Translations under genes and position numbers: made by a program
Shown here: in pieces, positions 1 to 15,317 of the stretch
How positions within the stretch are numbered: position 1 is the first letter of the stretch
How the letters are laid out: every line of letters starts with the position of its first letter
The notes under the pieces: generated by a model
The model's database searches: none
Told to the model about the DNA's origin: nothing
Seen by the model: only the letters and a program-made list of their open reading frames with translations
Source of the DNA: Kudoa neothunni
Taxonomy: Eukaryota; Cnidaria
Assembly: GCA_964304625.1 (NCBI GenBank)
Contig: OZ199838.1
Location: 2,728,001-2,792,000, forward strand
Direction: 5' to 3'
DNA: 64,000 nucleotides

Positions 1-182
1 TTAATAAAATAATATAACCAAGTTTTTTTTAAATTATTACACTAATATCACCATATACCAGCAGAAATTTAATGTAAACGCGCGCCAAACATATTAATGC
101 GTATGATGGAACTTCCCTCGAATTTATTAGTCAACAAGAAACGTTAAAATTGTGACTAGATGTTAATCTATATCGTTATTAG

Positions 183-598
183 CCAGAAAAAGTTCCACCA
201 ACACAAACATGGCTAATACTTCGAACGAAAGATGCAGTGAAATGGATGAAAATGGAGTAGATTATTCGTACGACAGATTTGAATGTAAACGCATTACATA
301 TAGAAAAAGTGACGTAATAATGTGTGTTCCCACGGAAATAGTCTTATTAATGTATTAGATTACATACCTACGTGTTCTGTTGGTTATTACGATTAGTCAC
401 ATTACTGCTTGGACGCCGTTGCTTCTTGCCGCTTTGCTGAAAAATTATTACACCAAATATATTGAGGAGGATGTATCGTTTCAATTAGTGGATTTTTCCT
501 TCCTTATGGCTTTTCTAAATGCAGTCGCCACCCCAGCCATAACACTCACACTCAACCCCAACTACAATAAACACATTCGGCATTATTTCCACTGTTAA
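183..598 (+). CDS. Rhodopsin-like GPCR, 3' exons only (partial)
   Basis: Two exons can be joined: one ending AGTGAC at 311, and one from 359 to the TAA at 596-598, across a 47-bp GT...AG intron in phase 0. The first gives a polar stretch (residues like NTSNERCSEMDENG) fitting a third cytoplasmic loop. The second reads RVLLVITISHITAWTPLLLA, with the W-x-P of TM6, then a loop, then a second hydrophobic helix with FLNAVATPAI and a short tail NPNYNKHIRHYF, like TM7 and helix 8 of class A receptors. The NPxxY motif is degenerate (TPAIT). TM1-TM5 are not seen and should lie before the window. The 5' edge is uncertain; an acceptor AG at 181-182 is one option. No ligand can be inferred. Confidence 0.42.
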
Positions 599-3500
599 TG
601 AGTTATATCTAACTTAATTGGCTAATGCAGAAGTTTATTTCGATTGATTAGTTTCAGTGAGTGTATTTTTTTAATTTATTACGAGGGAAAATTATTTCTA
701 GATCGTTTCACTACCAACTGCATAAAGTTTATTCTTCGATGGTTAATCGAAGAATCATCTCAGAAAACTTGCGTGTGTTACCATGGGGGGAATTCATAGA
801 CCCCAATGCTTTTTCCATTATTTCCTCTTATATTTTAACAACCTTGAATATTCATAACGAAGAGTATATTATTAATTAAGATACACATTTAAACGGTATG
901 ACGAAAATTCGTATACGCGTATGCAGACTGTGGAAACATTTGAAAAATGAGCAATAACTGGAAATAAAACCTTCATTATTTTGAAAAAGAAGATATAATA
1001 ATTTTCTTCTGTTTAATGATTATTTTTAAATAAAGGATTACTCAACAAATACATATTAGAAATGTCAGAATAATAAATGCCACGGAAGATTAAGAACCAA
1101 CCCCTCTATAATTTATAATATTGAAACAAATTGGTTTTCTTAATTACAAAATATTCTCTGATAGTAGTATTCAATGGTAATTATAAATTTTAAGATGTAT
1201 CTGCCAAAAATACGATCACTGTTATGGCACATTTGACTTAGGAACCAATCACAAAAACCTACAATTGTATGTTGTCGTAAGCTCGGAATTTTTGAATTTA
1301 TTATAAAATCTATTTTTCATTTAATAATTATGCACTTATTGATATTTTTTGTAGTACTTCACCTTGTGATATGTAGGACTGCCAGCGGGGTTTAAAAATC
1401 CCCAAGGATGGATGGTCAAAATCCCAAGTTTAAATACAAAAACCCATGATCAAGAAAAAAGCTAGTTTAAATACAACAAAAAAATAGAATCGAATCTATT
1501 AAAGTTATTAATCTTCTTCCGATTCTATAATTACGCCTTTAGATACTAAATTTAAATTTATCGTCATAGCACTACAATTTTTTGGCGCGAACACTCATAC
1601 TTAATGTCAAATATTGATCAATATAATTACAATTAATTATTTCATAGCTCAAGATATATTTTTAAATAAATCTTAAATTTTGTAATAACGGGCGACGAGA
1701 TTTACTGAATGATTATGTAATCGTGTCACGTTAAACAGGCTAAAATGCTGTCATTCAATATTGTAAATGTTTAAACTCTGCATGGTATAATCCGAATAGG
1801 ATATGATATTAAAAATAAAAATACCGCGCATAAAAAAAATTTGTTTTAATGAATGTTTAAAGGTTTTCAACAAAAACTCAAGATTTTAGGGTAAAAGCAA
1901 ACCCCTGGCAACTATGGATATAAGAGAGTATAATTTGAAGCATTTTTTAATAACAGAAAATAATGCAAAAGTTCTTGCGCAACATTTTATATCAACATGC
2001 AATTCACCCCTATCTAAATTATCAAACGAGATTTTCGACGGGGATCGGTAATCCTTATATTACATGCTGAAGAATATTGACCGGTAAAACATCGAGAATC
2101 TGACAATTACCTATGATATCACAAATATTTAAGCAATTAAAAAATATTATTAATATAATCAGAGATTATAAAAACTTTTTCTTTCCAAAATATTTCTTGG
2201 CTAATGCGATTATAAGTTTTAATTTAATCCCCAACAACCCAACTGAAATAATCGGAATTCTTCGTAACAATATGATAGCAACATTAACGAAGAATTATAC
2301 GTTAATTTGAAATAATTGTGCTACAGCATGAAGTTTCATTTTGAATGCGTTCAGATTTTGGTATTAATGCATAATACATCACAAAAACTTTTAAAAGTTG
2401 TTAATCAATAAACTATAAATTAAACGGATTAATAATTATCAATAAAATATAATTCTTCGGCAATATTTCAAATTGCAAATTATTATGCATCTTCTCGATA
2501 ATAAAAAATTTTAGGGATCATTTTCTGAGCGTTTAAAAATTAGAAAATCGGGCCCCGAAATACCTTGCATTATTCGGAAAAGTTTGAGTGTTCTTAATTT
2601 TTCATGTGATATAATTTCAAAAAATGATTTGTTGATAAAAATTATTGTGAAGTTTCCAATTATTCATCTATTTATAATTTTATTTATTTCATAAAGTAAT
2701 TAGGTCAGCGTTACCAACGCAAATTGGACATCAGGCAAACTTTTTGTCGGACAAATCAGAATTTTTTCTAAAAACGGAATTAATATTTAATTATTTGTAT
2801 TAATTTTACTTTAATTTATAATTAACTCAGAAACTTCAAATTTATGACATCATTTGGTGGATGTGTTGAAAAATCTCCTAACTAGAACCAGATTATCTAA
2901 TGTAGAACACAAAATTATATTTCTTCTGATGTTTTCGATAATTCCAGAGGAGGAAATTTTCTTTTTGGAGAAACGTTAATCAAAGCTAGAGGAAATAAAG
3001 ATTTTCTGTATTTTCCGATAGAATTAAAATTGGTTTGCCGATAAACAATGACCAAAAAGGCGATTGTTAATAATTTAATCAAACAAACTTTGTTTTTGAG
3101 CCTACTCCCCTCCTTCAATTTCAAACAATTGTATTACAGTCTCTCGTTCGATTTATGAATAACATGTAACAACTATACCTAGATGAGGTGTTATTTTTAT
3201 GTGAGACCATTTATTCATTAAAATTAAGAAAAATTAGTCAAGAAAATAATATTTAGTTAAATTTTAATTTGTTTAGGTAATATCTAATATTCGAATTTTT
3301 TGAAAATTGATAACAAACGCTTGTAATGATAACTTAGCACTGGATATCACCTATGTCAGAGTCTTTTTTTAATTCAAACACAAAAATCTCTTGGTAATAA
3401 TTCCAAAATGGTTCATAGTCATGATAAAATTGCGTATTGCCGCTAATAGTGGTAATGGTAAAAATCAAAAATGTTGGTCTTAACCGGAGCATAAAACTTA

Positions 3501-4576
3501 AAAATGTGTTCATTTTAGTAAATTTTTGGCATGTTTTTCTAAGCTCAATTTTTGTATTACGTGGGCTTTAAAAATTATTAAAATTTCTAGTTGTATCTTG
3601 ATCTTGCGTTTGGTGAACTTCTATTAGAGACATTTTAATTTGAGATAAATCATTGTTCCAAGTATAAAATTTTCTGCTCGAAGATTCCTCGTAAAAAAAT
3701 CAGCAACGATTAAAGTCCATTTTTTGCGAATTTTCAAAAATTCCGTATCTTTGAAACTTAGTTTTGCGTTTATTCAACCTTTCGAAGAACAAGAGTAAAA
3801 ATCGGACAAGATAGGACACATGGAAAAAATCATACATGGTTAGCAACGATAGCCAGTAATTATTTCCAATGAATGGTTGAATGTTCAATATAATTAAATG
3901 ATATTATCATATCGTGTATATTTCCATTGTAAAATTTTAGTTTATCATATTGTAAATAATGTTAAAATTAACATTATAAATCGGCTTGGGACTTATAAAA
4001 TATAGAAAAATAATATTTTTTATGAAAATTTTGTCATATCTTTACAATAAATATAAATATAGAATTAATCCTACATTTACAGTTGTTAATTTACGAATCA
4101 ATAATTTTTCCATTCATGTATAAACATTTATTATTTTTAGTATTTAACGTAATGATCTTTATTATTGAAAATGTATTTATATTTTTAACATCAGGATAGA
4201 TTTATAATTTAAAAAATTGTCAAAAAAGTAATCATCATAATAGAAAGAAGTTCGAAGAAGATTTAATAATAGCTCTAAGGGTTCGGTGATAATGATGAGT
4301 GTAAGAAAAGAATCCGTTGATTTAGTTTTAGCGTATCTTAACAAGAAAGTTGTTGGATGCGGAATTATATCTAATGTTAAAAAATCCTACCCTAATCCAT
4401 TTATATTGAAAGCAATAATAACAATTTACAAGCACTAAAATCAAGTGATACGACTTATAAGATTTAATAAGATTATCGATCCAATAGGTCGGTACACAGC
4501 AGGTGTTGGTTTTGGAATTTTACGGATGATTGTCAATAAAAACCCATATATGGGACTATAATAAATTGTAAAACAA

Positions 4577-4610
<34 letters not shown>

Positions 4611-4899
4611 GGAACAGCTTGTTCTTTTAAGTTTAACCTACTATTCAACTGTACTATTGAAATCTATTAATAAACAACCAAAACTGTGAAAATTAGAAAT
4701 TACTGTCGGACACTCTCAATTCGCTGAGTGTTGAGCTTTCAACTAAACCATCACTATTGATCCTATTTATCTTAATATTACTTTATCACTTAGAAGATTA
4801 TTCTCGAGTTCGGTTCGAATATTTTATAATAGGTTTATTTCGTAGTGTTACCATAGTGGTTATCGTGGGAATTACATAAGTTTGCAGTTGTTTAGCGGA
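599..4899. other. AT-rich stretch, no supported gene
   Basis: Short open frames here (for example 661-879 and 2113-2310) have low-complexity AT-driven composition and no recognisable motif or splice partner. I see no RNA gene or complete transposon. A perfect (AT)15 tract lies at 4579-4608. Confidence 0.5.
4579..4608. repeat. (AT)15 microsatellite
   Basis: Uninterrupted AT dinucleotide run of 30 bp about 290 bp upstream of the AAK1-like start codon. Confidence 0.95.
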
Positions 4900-7457
<2,558 letters not shown>

Positions 7458-9476
7458 ACTCTCACTCCAAAATATGCCCTGATCTGATATTTACAGGGCG
7501 TTTTTTAGAGAATTATGTTGCCAAGCATTATTTCGGATGACGCTCTCGACGTATCTGCCGAATGTTCTCAATTTCGCATTAATACTTAACGCCAAATATT
7601 TTAATGTATATTTTTCATTTCAAGTATTTATTTTTTATCACAAGTCTTTGTATATTTTTTTTGGTTCTCAGCCGAGATTAATTCTTACATTCAATACAGC
7701 TAATTGTTTCTATACTACAATAAACTCTTGCTTTTAAATTATTACTGTGGCATTCGTTTACTAACAGTATTTCAAGATCAAGATGAAAATTTATTATTGC
7801 CCCCATATAACAAGGCTTTTTGGGAAGGGGGATTTAGCGCGCAAAATCGAGGCCTACTGAAGACAGATAAACACTTGTGGAGTTTGATTGAGCAACAAAT
7901 AGAGATCCGTGAATAATGTGATGAATCTACAGGAGAAATCTATTTTATACGCGGTATCAACGAATTAATAATCCTAAAGACTTTTTCTTTATTTTTTCGC
8001 GTGATTTTGATTTTACAACTATCCAAATTAATTTTAAAATTAGTGTAATATGTTGTACTACAATTTTTGGGCTAAATTTCTAAATATATTATCTCCGACG
8101 ACAAAATTTCTTTATATTCAATATTAACGAATATTTTTGTTGTAAGCATTTAAATATTGATTAAAAATGAAAAGATTTGATGTGATAGGATAATGTTTAA
8201 TCATTGAATATTATTTTGAGAGAATGTTTTTCAAATATTAAGTTTGATATATATTTATTATATTGAATGAATTAAAATATTTTTTACTGTCTATTGACGT
8301 GAGAATTTTTAATCGAAAATGGCATATACGCTTTCGCAGTATCCATTTTTAATTCCTGTAACCCTCATTTATAGTTTATATATAATTCTAATTTTTTGGT
8401 ATACGCTGTATTTAATTATTTTTGGTCTGTCGCTACCGCTTATAGGTGCCAAAAATAATTAAATGCAGTCAAAACTACACATACTTGGATATTATGATCC
8501 CTGTCAATAGTCACTTCCTTATAATAATAATAATAATAATAATTATTTCGTCGAATGAATTGTGTATTTTTGCGATAATACCTTGTATAATCGCTATCAG
8601 TCGTATTAAAGCTTGGGGACGGAAGCTTTAAAATATAAGGTGTGTGCATGCTCAGAGTTATTAAATATAATAAAACGCAAAATTGATGAATAAATCGCTT
8701 AATCCTTCTTTTAACATTTTTAAATGGGTCGAGAATACTGATCTTTTTAAAAAATTGGATTAAAAATCAAGAGCTCGTTTGGAAGTGGTTGATTTTGATG
8801 TAGTCAAGTTTATTAAAATTTTAAATTTTACGCCTTATTTTTTCATATTTTTCGGTATTATCTGTTATATTACTTATTATTGAAATATAAATATCAAAGA
8901 ATCGTTTTAGCCAATCCGAAATAATTGTTTTCGAAAATTTAGCCATTAAGTCATATCCTGGAGAAAACAGTGTTATTTAATTTTTTATTCTTTCTGTTTG
9001 TCAAAGTCATAAAATTATTATTACTTATTTAAGGGGGTTTAAAAAATTTTATGTGTGATTTTTCCATCAAAAAAAATAAAAATATGTTTTAACAACAATG
9101 ATATTATTCATTCAAATTTCAAATTCACACCCCCATAAAAATGCAATCCTTGTAATAGAATAACTATTGATTTTCTACTTTTTTCAATAGTTTCATATTT
9201 CATTATAGAAATAATGAATAAATATTAACGCTCTTCACATAAAGTAACAACTTGAATGGGGTTAAATAATTGATTCCTAACTTATATGTTATTTTTTTAA
9301 ATATAGTTTATTGGTGTAAGTGTAGATATTTATTTTATTTTTATTAAAGCGTATATTAAAGTAACAAATGAAATGTTTATCAGTTTAAATCAATGGGTAG
9401 ACGTTTTTGGGTATGTTCGTTGGATGAAGAAATAATTAAAGTATTCAAATTTTATAATCTAAAGTCATTCTAATTT
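7458..9476. other. Intergenic, AT-rich; one possible small exon
   Basis: Mostly low-complexity AT sequence. An open stretch at 7768-7916 follows a plausible acceptor (ctaacag) and ends at TAA; it reads LLLPPYNKAFWEGGFSA, then KTDKHLWSLIEQQIEIRE. This composition is unlike the random frames nearby and may be the last exon of a small protein (a remote look of NDUFA1 around HLWSLIE), but no upstream exon was found. Confidence 0.3.
8520..8544. repeat. (TAA)n trinucleotide microsatellite
   Basis: About eight perfect ATA/TAA repeats in the spacer downstream of the kinase gene. Confidence 0.9.
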
Positions 9477-12400
9477 TCATAAATTTTCTTCGAAACCTTT
9501 ATATATAATTTTATCCAGTAACCCAGTCTATATAATATAACAAATATTTGTTCGTTATTGACGCACGACAATAACAATTACCATATGGGATATAGCCAGC
9601 AAGATGATAAACAAAAATATAGCGCCTGCAACCGCAGCTGGGACCATCCACGCCCTGTCATTATCTCTTCGAGTTTTTACCAGAACCAAATGGTGCTAGT
9701 GAAAAATTAAAATATTACTGTTTCTGCAGTAATTCATACTGTAAAAGGTTGACCTTCAAATACGGCATCTTTTGTGGATACTAACACAGCGGTAATATTA
9801 ACGAATAATCGGGTATCTGATACCTAATCAACTTTAACCCCATTAACTATAAGTATTCATATACCTTCAAGTCCAATAATGTTTCTTTCAGTTTTATCAC
9901 TAAGGAAACTTTCATTTTACCATATGGACCATTAGATATGGTGGGACATGTAACTTCTAAGTTCCAAATTTTCGTACAATTAGATAGTGAGCAATCTTTG
10001 ACCATTTTCGGTTGAAAATTATTAGAACACTACCAAACTTTCTAAACTTTTATCAACAAATAATTTAACACACTTTATATTGGTAGATATAAGCTAATCC
10101 ATCGTTCCAATCTGATGATACTGTAAAGTTTATGGTGATATCTGGAGGTAATGAAGGTCCTCGCAAGTATAACTAAATAAATTCTAAGTTAAGAATAAAG
10201 TATATTTACATCGTATTCATTATCAATGTCAGCAGAGAAGACTTTCGGCCCAAAAACGTCAACAACGGGATTTGAATTCGTTCTAATTAATTAAATTATT
10301 TTAATAATTATTATTTAATGATATAGTAATATGACCAAAAATATATGCTTAAGTTAAAATAACTCAAATAGACTATCACATTTGTTGGATAAATTTAATC
10401 AACGTGATTACCCAGTCAATTTATAACTAGTCTCACAATGAGTAACAAGGCCATACTGCTTTTCTATTAGAAGAATGTAGGAATCATAGTTTATGTTGTG
10501 TCTAAATGGATTTATCACTTAATTTATCATTCCACGTCATACGCCTTTAGGTATAAGGTTGAATCGACTGGTTGCTGAGTTTCTTTCATAAACAGTGAGC
10601 ATGTTATAGAAGACTATGTTAGAGTAAATTTCAAATCAACCATAAGTGTTGAAACTTTTGATGTGACCAACAGAATATCCATTATATCCATTGTATTCTC
10701 TGAATCGTGTGTAATTGAGACCTGTAGTGATAACATTCGGAGTTATTGGCCAAAAATATATTTTAGACAATACGCCGTAGGTTTTTCCATCACATTTCAG
10801 AAATTGAACATAATTGGGATTGAATTTAACCTCAACCCCTATCATATAAGGCTTGTACAATTTTTCAGAAATCGGGAGAGGAAGTATATTGGAAAGGGAA
10901 ATTGAATTAACTCGACCTTGTACCAAATTAGGAATGCTACCAAATTGTTAACACTCACAGATAACAAAAATATACTTTTCGACTGTCGTAGATTCAAGAG
11001 GCATGGAGTTTGTAACGTCACAATTAAAATATTCACAAAGTAATTGTGGTGGTTTAGGAAGAATGATAGATAATGGGAATTCAGTGTAAATTCTGCAGTT
11101 GTAGTTATTAATAGTTACATTGTTAAATTTATCCGTGCGAAACGTTAAGCTTTCCATGTTAAACTTTGATAAAATATAAGGATGTTTCAGTATACGGAAG
11201 AGAATCGATATTGATGATTGAAAAATTCCAGATGAAGCCATATAGGTAAGGTAAAATTTTTTCGATAGTGATTCCTTATTATGATGATCCAAAATAACAA
11301 ATATTCCATAATCTTCTGGGATTGAAATTATGTTGCTTATGTTTATTCTTGCTAAAAAAGTTGAACATTAGAATTAATTATTAATTTATAAACCCTTAGC
11401 TGTTAAATAATGTGAAAATATTTGAACGTAACGAATGAATGAAGTAATTTTTCGAATTAAAACACTTCGGATTTAATACATTAAGTTTTTAACTATCACT
11501 AATAGCATACATAATAAATTGAATTGAAATTAAAATTAAATTAAAATTATACTGAAAAAACTATATTTTAGCCTAATATATAAATACAACGTCCTTGAAT
11601 CACTTTCTCCTTAATTGCATCCTTATAAAATCGTAAACGGGATAAAATATTCATTTTCAAACTAAAAATAGTATTATTTATTTCATAACTATAATACGCA
11701 TATATACCAAAGGTAACCTCGTTGAGGTTCATCACACTCATCTTCATCTGACAATTCAGAATACGATAACGAATAGTCTAGTTGAACAAATAAAGGCATT
11801 CTGAAAAATTCGAATAATTTTTAGAATAATGCAAATATTAAATCAAATCATACAGCAAGGACTCTATAGTTGAAGAAGGAGAAGTTGTCGACAATAGTAT
11901 ATCTATTTGAAATATGTAATTATAAAAATGTTTACCACAGCGAAATAACCGTTAACACTATCATTATTGATATCAACACTATTAGAAATATGATAAACAA
12001 TTATATCAACGCCGTCAAGGTAAACGAAGTAGTCTGATAATTCCAAATCCTAAGAATTTTAAGTTCTTCTAAATTAATAAATAGAATATACAGCTACTAG
12101 CGTAAAACCGAAATCATCATTCTGACGAGGGGCCATAATTTGATACACGTATATTGATCCTTTTCGTTCTCTGCCGCCATACGGTGCCAAGACAATAACA
12201 ACTAGGTAAAACATTTATTATTGTCTAAATTCCTGAAATACATTTTATGCTATTTGCATTGCTCTGAGAGCCCAAATCGCACATTGAATATCCAAAATAA
12301 TCTCCAACATCTTCACCAAACTTATTTTTTGCGCTTCTAGGAATACTTGGTATTTCATTTGTGAACATATACAAAATCTCTCCTCTGCCATCATTAGTAA

Positions 12401-15317
12401 AAGGATTGCTATATACTGTAACCATTCTATGATATATTATTTCAGTTTATTGAACGATTATTGATCAAAGCTATAATCACATGTCCGAAATCGTAAAGCA
12501 AAGCGACCTAAACCCGAAATATTTTATGGGCTAAAATAGAGAATATTATAATCTCATCAAATGTTATGTATTACTGGACGAAACATATCTTGTGAAATTT
12601 GTTTCAAGGTAGTTGTACGGTTGTGTACGTTGTAAATATACAGCTATATTAACTATAGTAGATAGTAGATTTCAGTAACAAGATTGTACCCCCAAATCTT
12701 TTTTAGGATAATGTTGGTAATATTCAAATTTTACTAAATAGCGTTATCAAACATGTTTTTATTGGATATGGACAACTAATTACTAAAAAGTTAATTTTAT
12801 TTCAATATTATTTATCATAATTATTAATCAATTTATAAAAATCTTATAATCCATTTATTGAACATGGTTATTAAAATATTCGTCTAATTTTGACATTTTA
12901 GATCTTTACATAAATCTCAAAAAGATGAATATATTAAAAAATTGTTAAAAACATAAAATCATGTTTGGATATTTCCTAAACTTAATTTTTTATTTTATAA
13001 CATAAACAATAATTTAGAATTTTTTGTATGATATTGCATATGTGTTATAACTCAAAAATCGGAAATTAGAAAACATTTGAATTTTCCATATTCGAATTTT
13101 TTCACGAATTCATTCATAACATTTGATCTAAACCATCGAAATATACCAAAAAAATATATAAACTAAAAATCATAATTACACAATAAAAAAAAAGTAAAAT
13201 TTCAATTTTACCTATCGGGATACCAAATTAATTAATATTTTTATTTGATAAAATGTATCATCATCACTATAAAGAGTATCTAATCTCGGTTTTTCTCAAA
13301 TAGTTGTATTTAAAATAATGTTAATGATTTTAAATGACGAATGTGTTATAATATGCGAAGAATAAGAAAATTCGCAAGTTTTTCTAAACAAACGAGACAT
13401 TACACACGGGGATGATTTTCCTCGAAGTGCTATTCAGGTTAAATTTAGAAGTTATTTCTCAAGGCTGAATTTTTGCATTTCTTTTTTAATTACTATTTTA
13501 TTAAAAATAATCGTGAATAAATTAAAGGAAAAGATGCCGAAATGGGACTTTTTATGTGTCACAGATTTTATAATTACCTAAAATGAGTAATTACGTAAGA
13601 ATATTGAATATGAACTGTATAACTAGATATTAGGGATTTAATTCGCGGAAATACTAGTTTTTTAGACTAAGACGTTTATAATAAATTTTGCTGAAAGCAA
13701 CCTAAAGTTCTAAACGCTGCTTAAATATTAAATCAGTGTTGTATTATCGAATTAAGGTATATTTTCAAATTTAACCTACGATTGGTTCCTTTGCATAAAA
13801 AATTACAATATATAACATTGAATTTTTATGACGTGATTGCTGTCTTTGACTCAATTGTGTCTTCTGACCGGAGAGCTCAGGAAATTATACATTGGATACT
13901 CCACCGATTTTATCCACAAAATTAATAAATTAACCTTAAAAAATCAGAGATAAACGTAGTATAAAATTAAAATTTTAACATCTTGTGTAATTAAAGGAAA
14001 GGGACGTGTAGTAGCAGATACAAAAATATTGAAGATTTTATATTTGAAAAAAACATGATAGAATATTTAAAACTGTAAGGAATAACAAGCGTTCCGCTTA
14101 TGTTTTGCGCATGCGAATACTTTGCTTTTTAACGCTGAACTATTATGGTTTTATGTGCAGATTACAAAAAGTTATAAAAATATATTAGCCTTCTAATAGT
14201 ATTTATTTTATGTGAATGGTTATTATCTATACTATTTCAATGGAGATAAAGAATACTTCGCGCGCGCAGATAAAGTAAAACTGATTTCCTATTTTATTCC
14301 TTTAAATAAATCCAAAATAATCTTACGTTTATTGTCTGGAAACATGTAAATAATAGAACTACTGTAATCTAAATTTGTGGAAATTACTCCAAATTTATTG
14401 TATAGGATTACGGTTTGTCGGAATCTGAATAGGTTCTAATTTTAATTTTATTCCATCAAAAGGGTCAATATTCAAATATATAGTTGTATTGCCACTTAAT
14501 GGAATAAAATATTAAGCATTATTCATTAGTGATACTTTTTGTGGAGTAAACCAAGTAAAATATGTCCGTCACCAGTAGAATAGGAGATGAGCCCTGAGTT
14601 ATTCGCTGATCCCGATACTTTTGAGCACACATCGTTATACGTTATTATTACAAATAAATACGTATAATAGGTTCAACATTGCCATCGACGTTGTTATATT
14701 GATAACAAAGTGGTATTTGCATATGGAAAGAAGTTTTTAGTAATTCATTATTAGCAGAACACATCTATTTTTAGAATTATTAAAATAGATACGTAAACAA
14801 TTCATCGAAATTTACAAGAAACAAACTTTCGGTTACTTTAAGTAAATTAAATCCAAATAATGCAGGAATTCTCTTTGATTTTATATTCATCGCTTAAAAT
14901 AATGTTAAAATAATTAAAGTAAGTAAGTAAGTATATACTTCTAGAAAACCCTGCTATTACAAATGCTCTACAGTTGCTCACAATGTGAGTAGTGCTTTCC
15001 AATTCACACGTGTAAACATCGCCTTGGGTGTGTATAGATTGATCACTTTCATTGGTATATGACGAAAGTGGGGCAGATATAACAAATCTATTTGGATATT
15101 ATGGAAAAACTAAATACAAATTAGAAATACATTACTTTTTCTGGTCAAATTTTTCTATTTTATACCCAAATAATGTATGTCCGTATCTAGGGTTGATTCG
15201 TATAGAGTTAGGTGTTATCGAAAACCCCCTTGATTGCGCGGGGCCATTTTCGCTTGACTCTTCAAATTTTCCGCTATGAAATAATATGTATAAAATCGAA
15301 CCATAAACCAACATCAT
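9477..15317 (-). CDS. Integrin alpha subunit-like receptor, multi-exon
   Basis: Read right to left. Exon 15317-15136 gives a hydrophobic leader (VYGSILYILF) and SIRINPRYGHTLFGYKIEKF, the first beta-propeller blade. Exon 15087-14939 continues FVISAPLSSYTN and GDVYTCELES, an FG-GAP blade with its Cys pair. Further blades lie near 14892-14400 (ALFGFNLLKV, NDVCSKVSGSANNSG), 12530 (IKYFGFRSL) and 12425-12225 (GDYFGYSMCDLG), then APYGGRERKGSIYVYQ near 12170. Thigh/calf beta-sandwich segments follow at 11351-10959, 10916-10640 and 10300-9830, with paired cysteines (KDCSLSNC). The TM exon 9695-9582 (AAVAGAIFLFIILLAISHM) is spliced over 54 bp to 9527-9477, giving the tail TGLLDKIIYKGFEENL. Integrins are heterodimeric adhesion receptors; no beta subunit lies here. 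Exon boundaries between 10.6 and 14.4 kb are incomplete, and there may be a 1.9-kb intron at 12.5-14.4 kb, far longer than the others. Confidence 0.8.
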
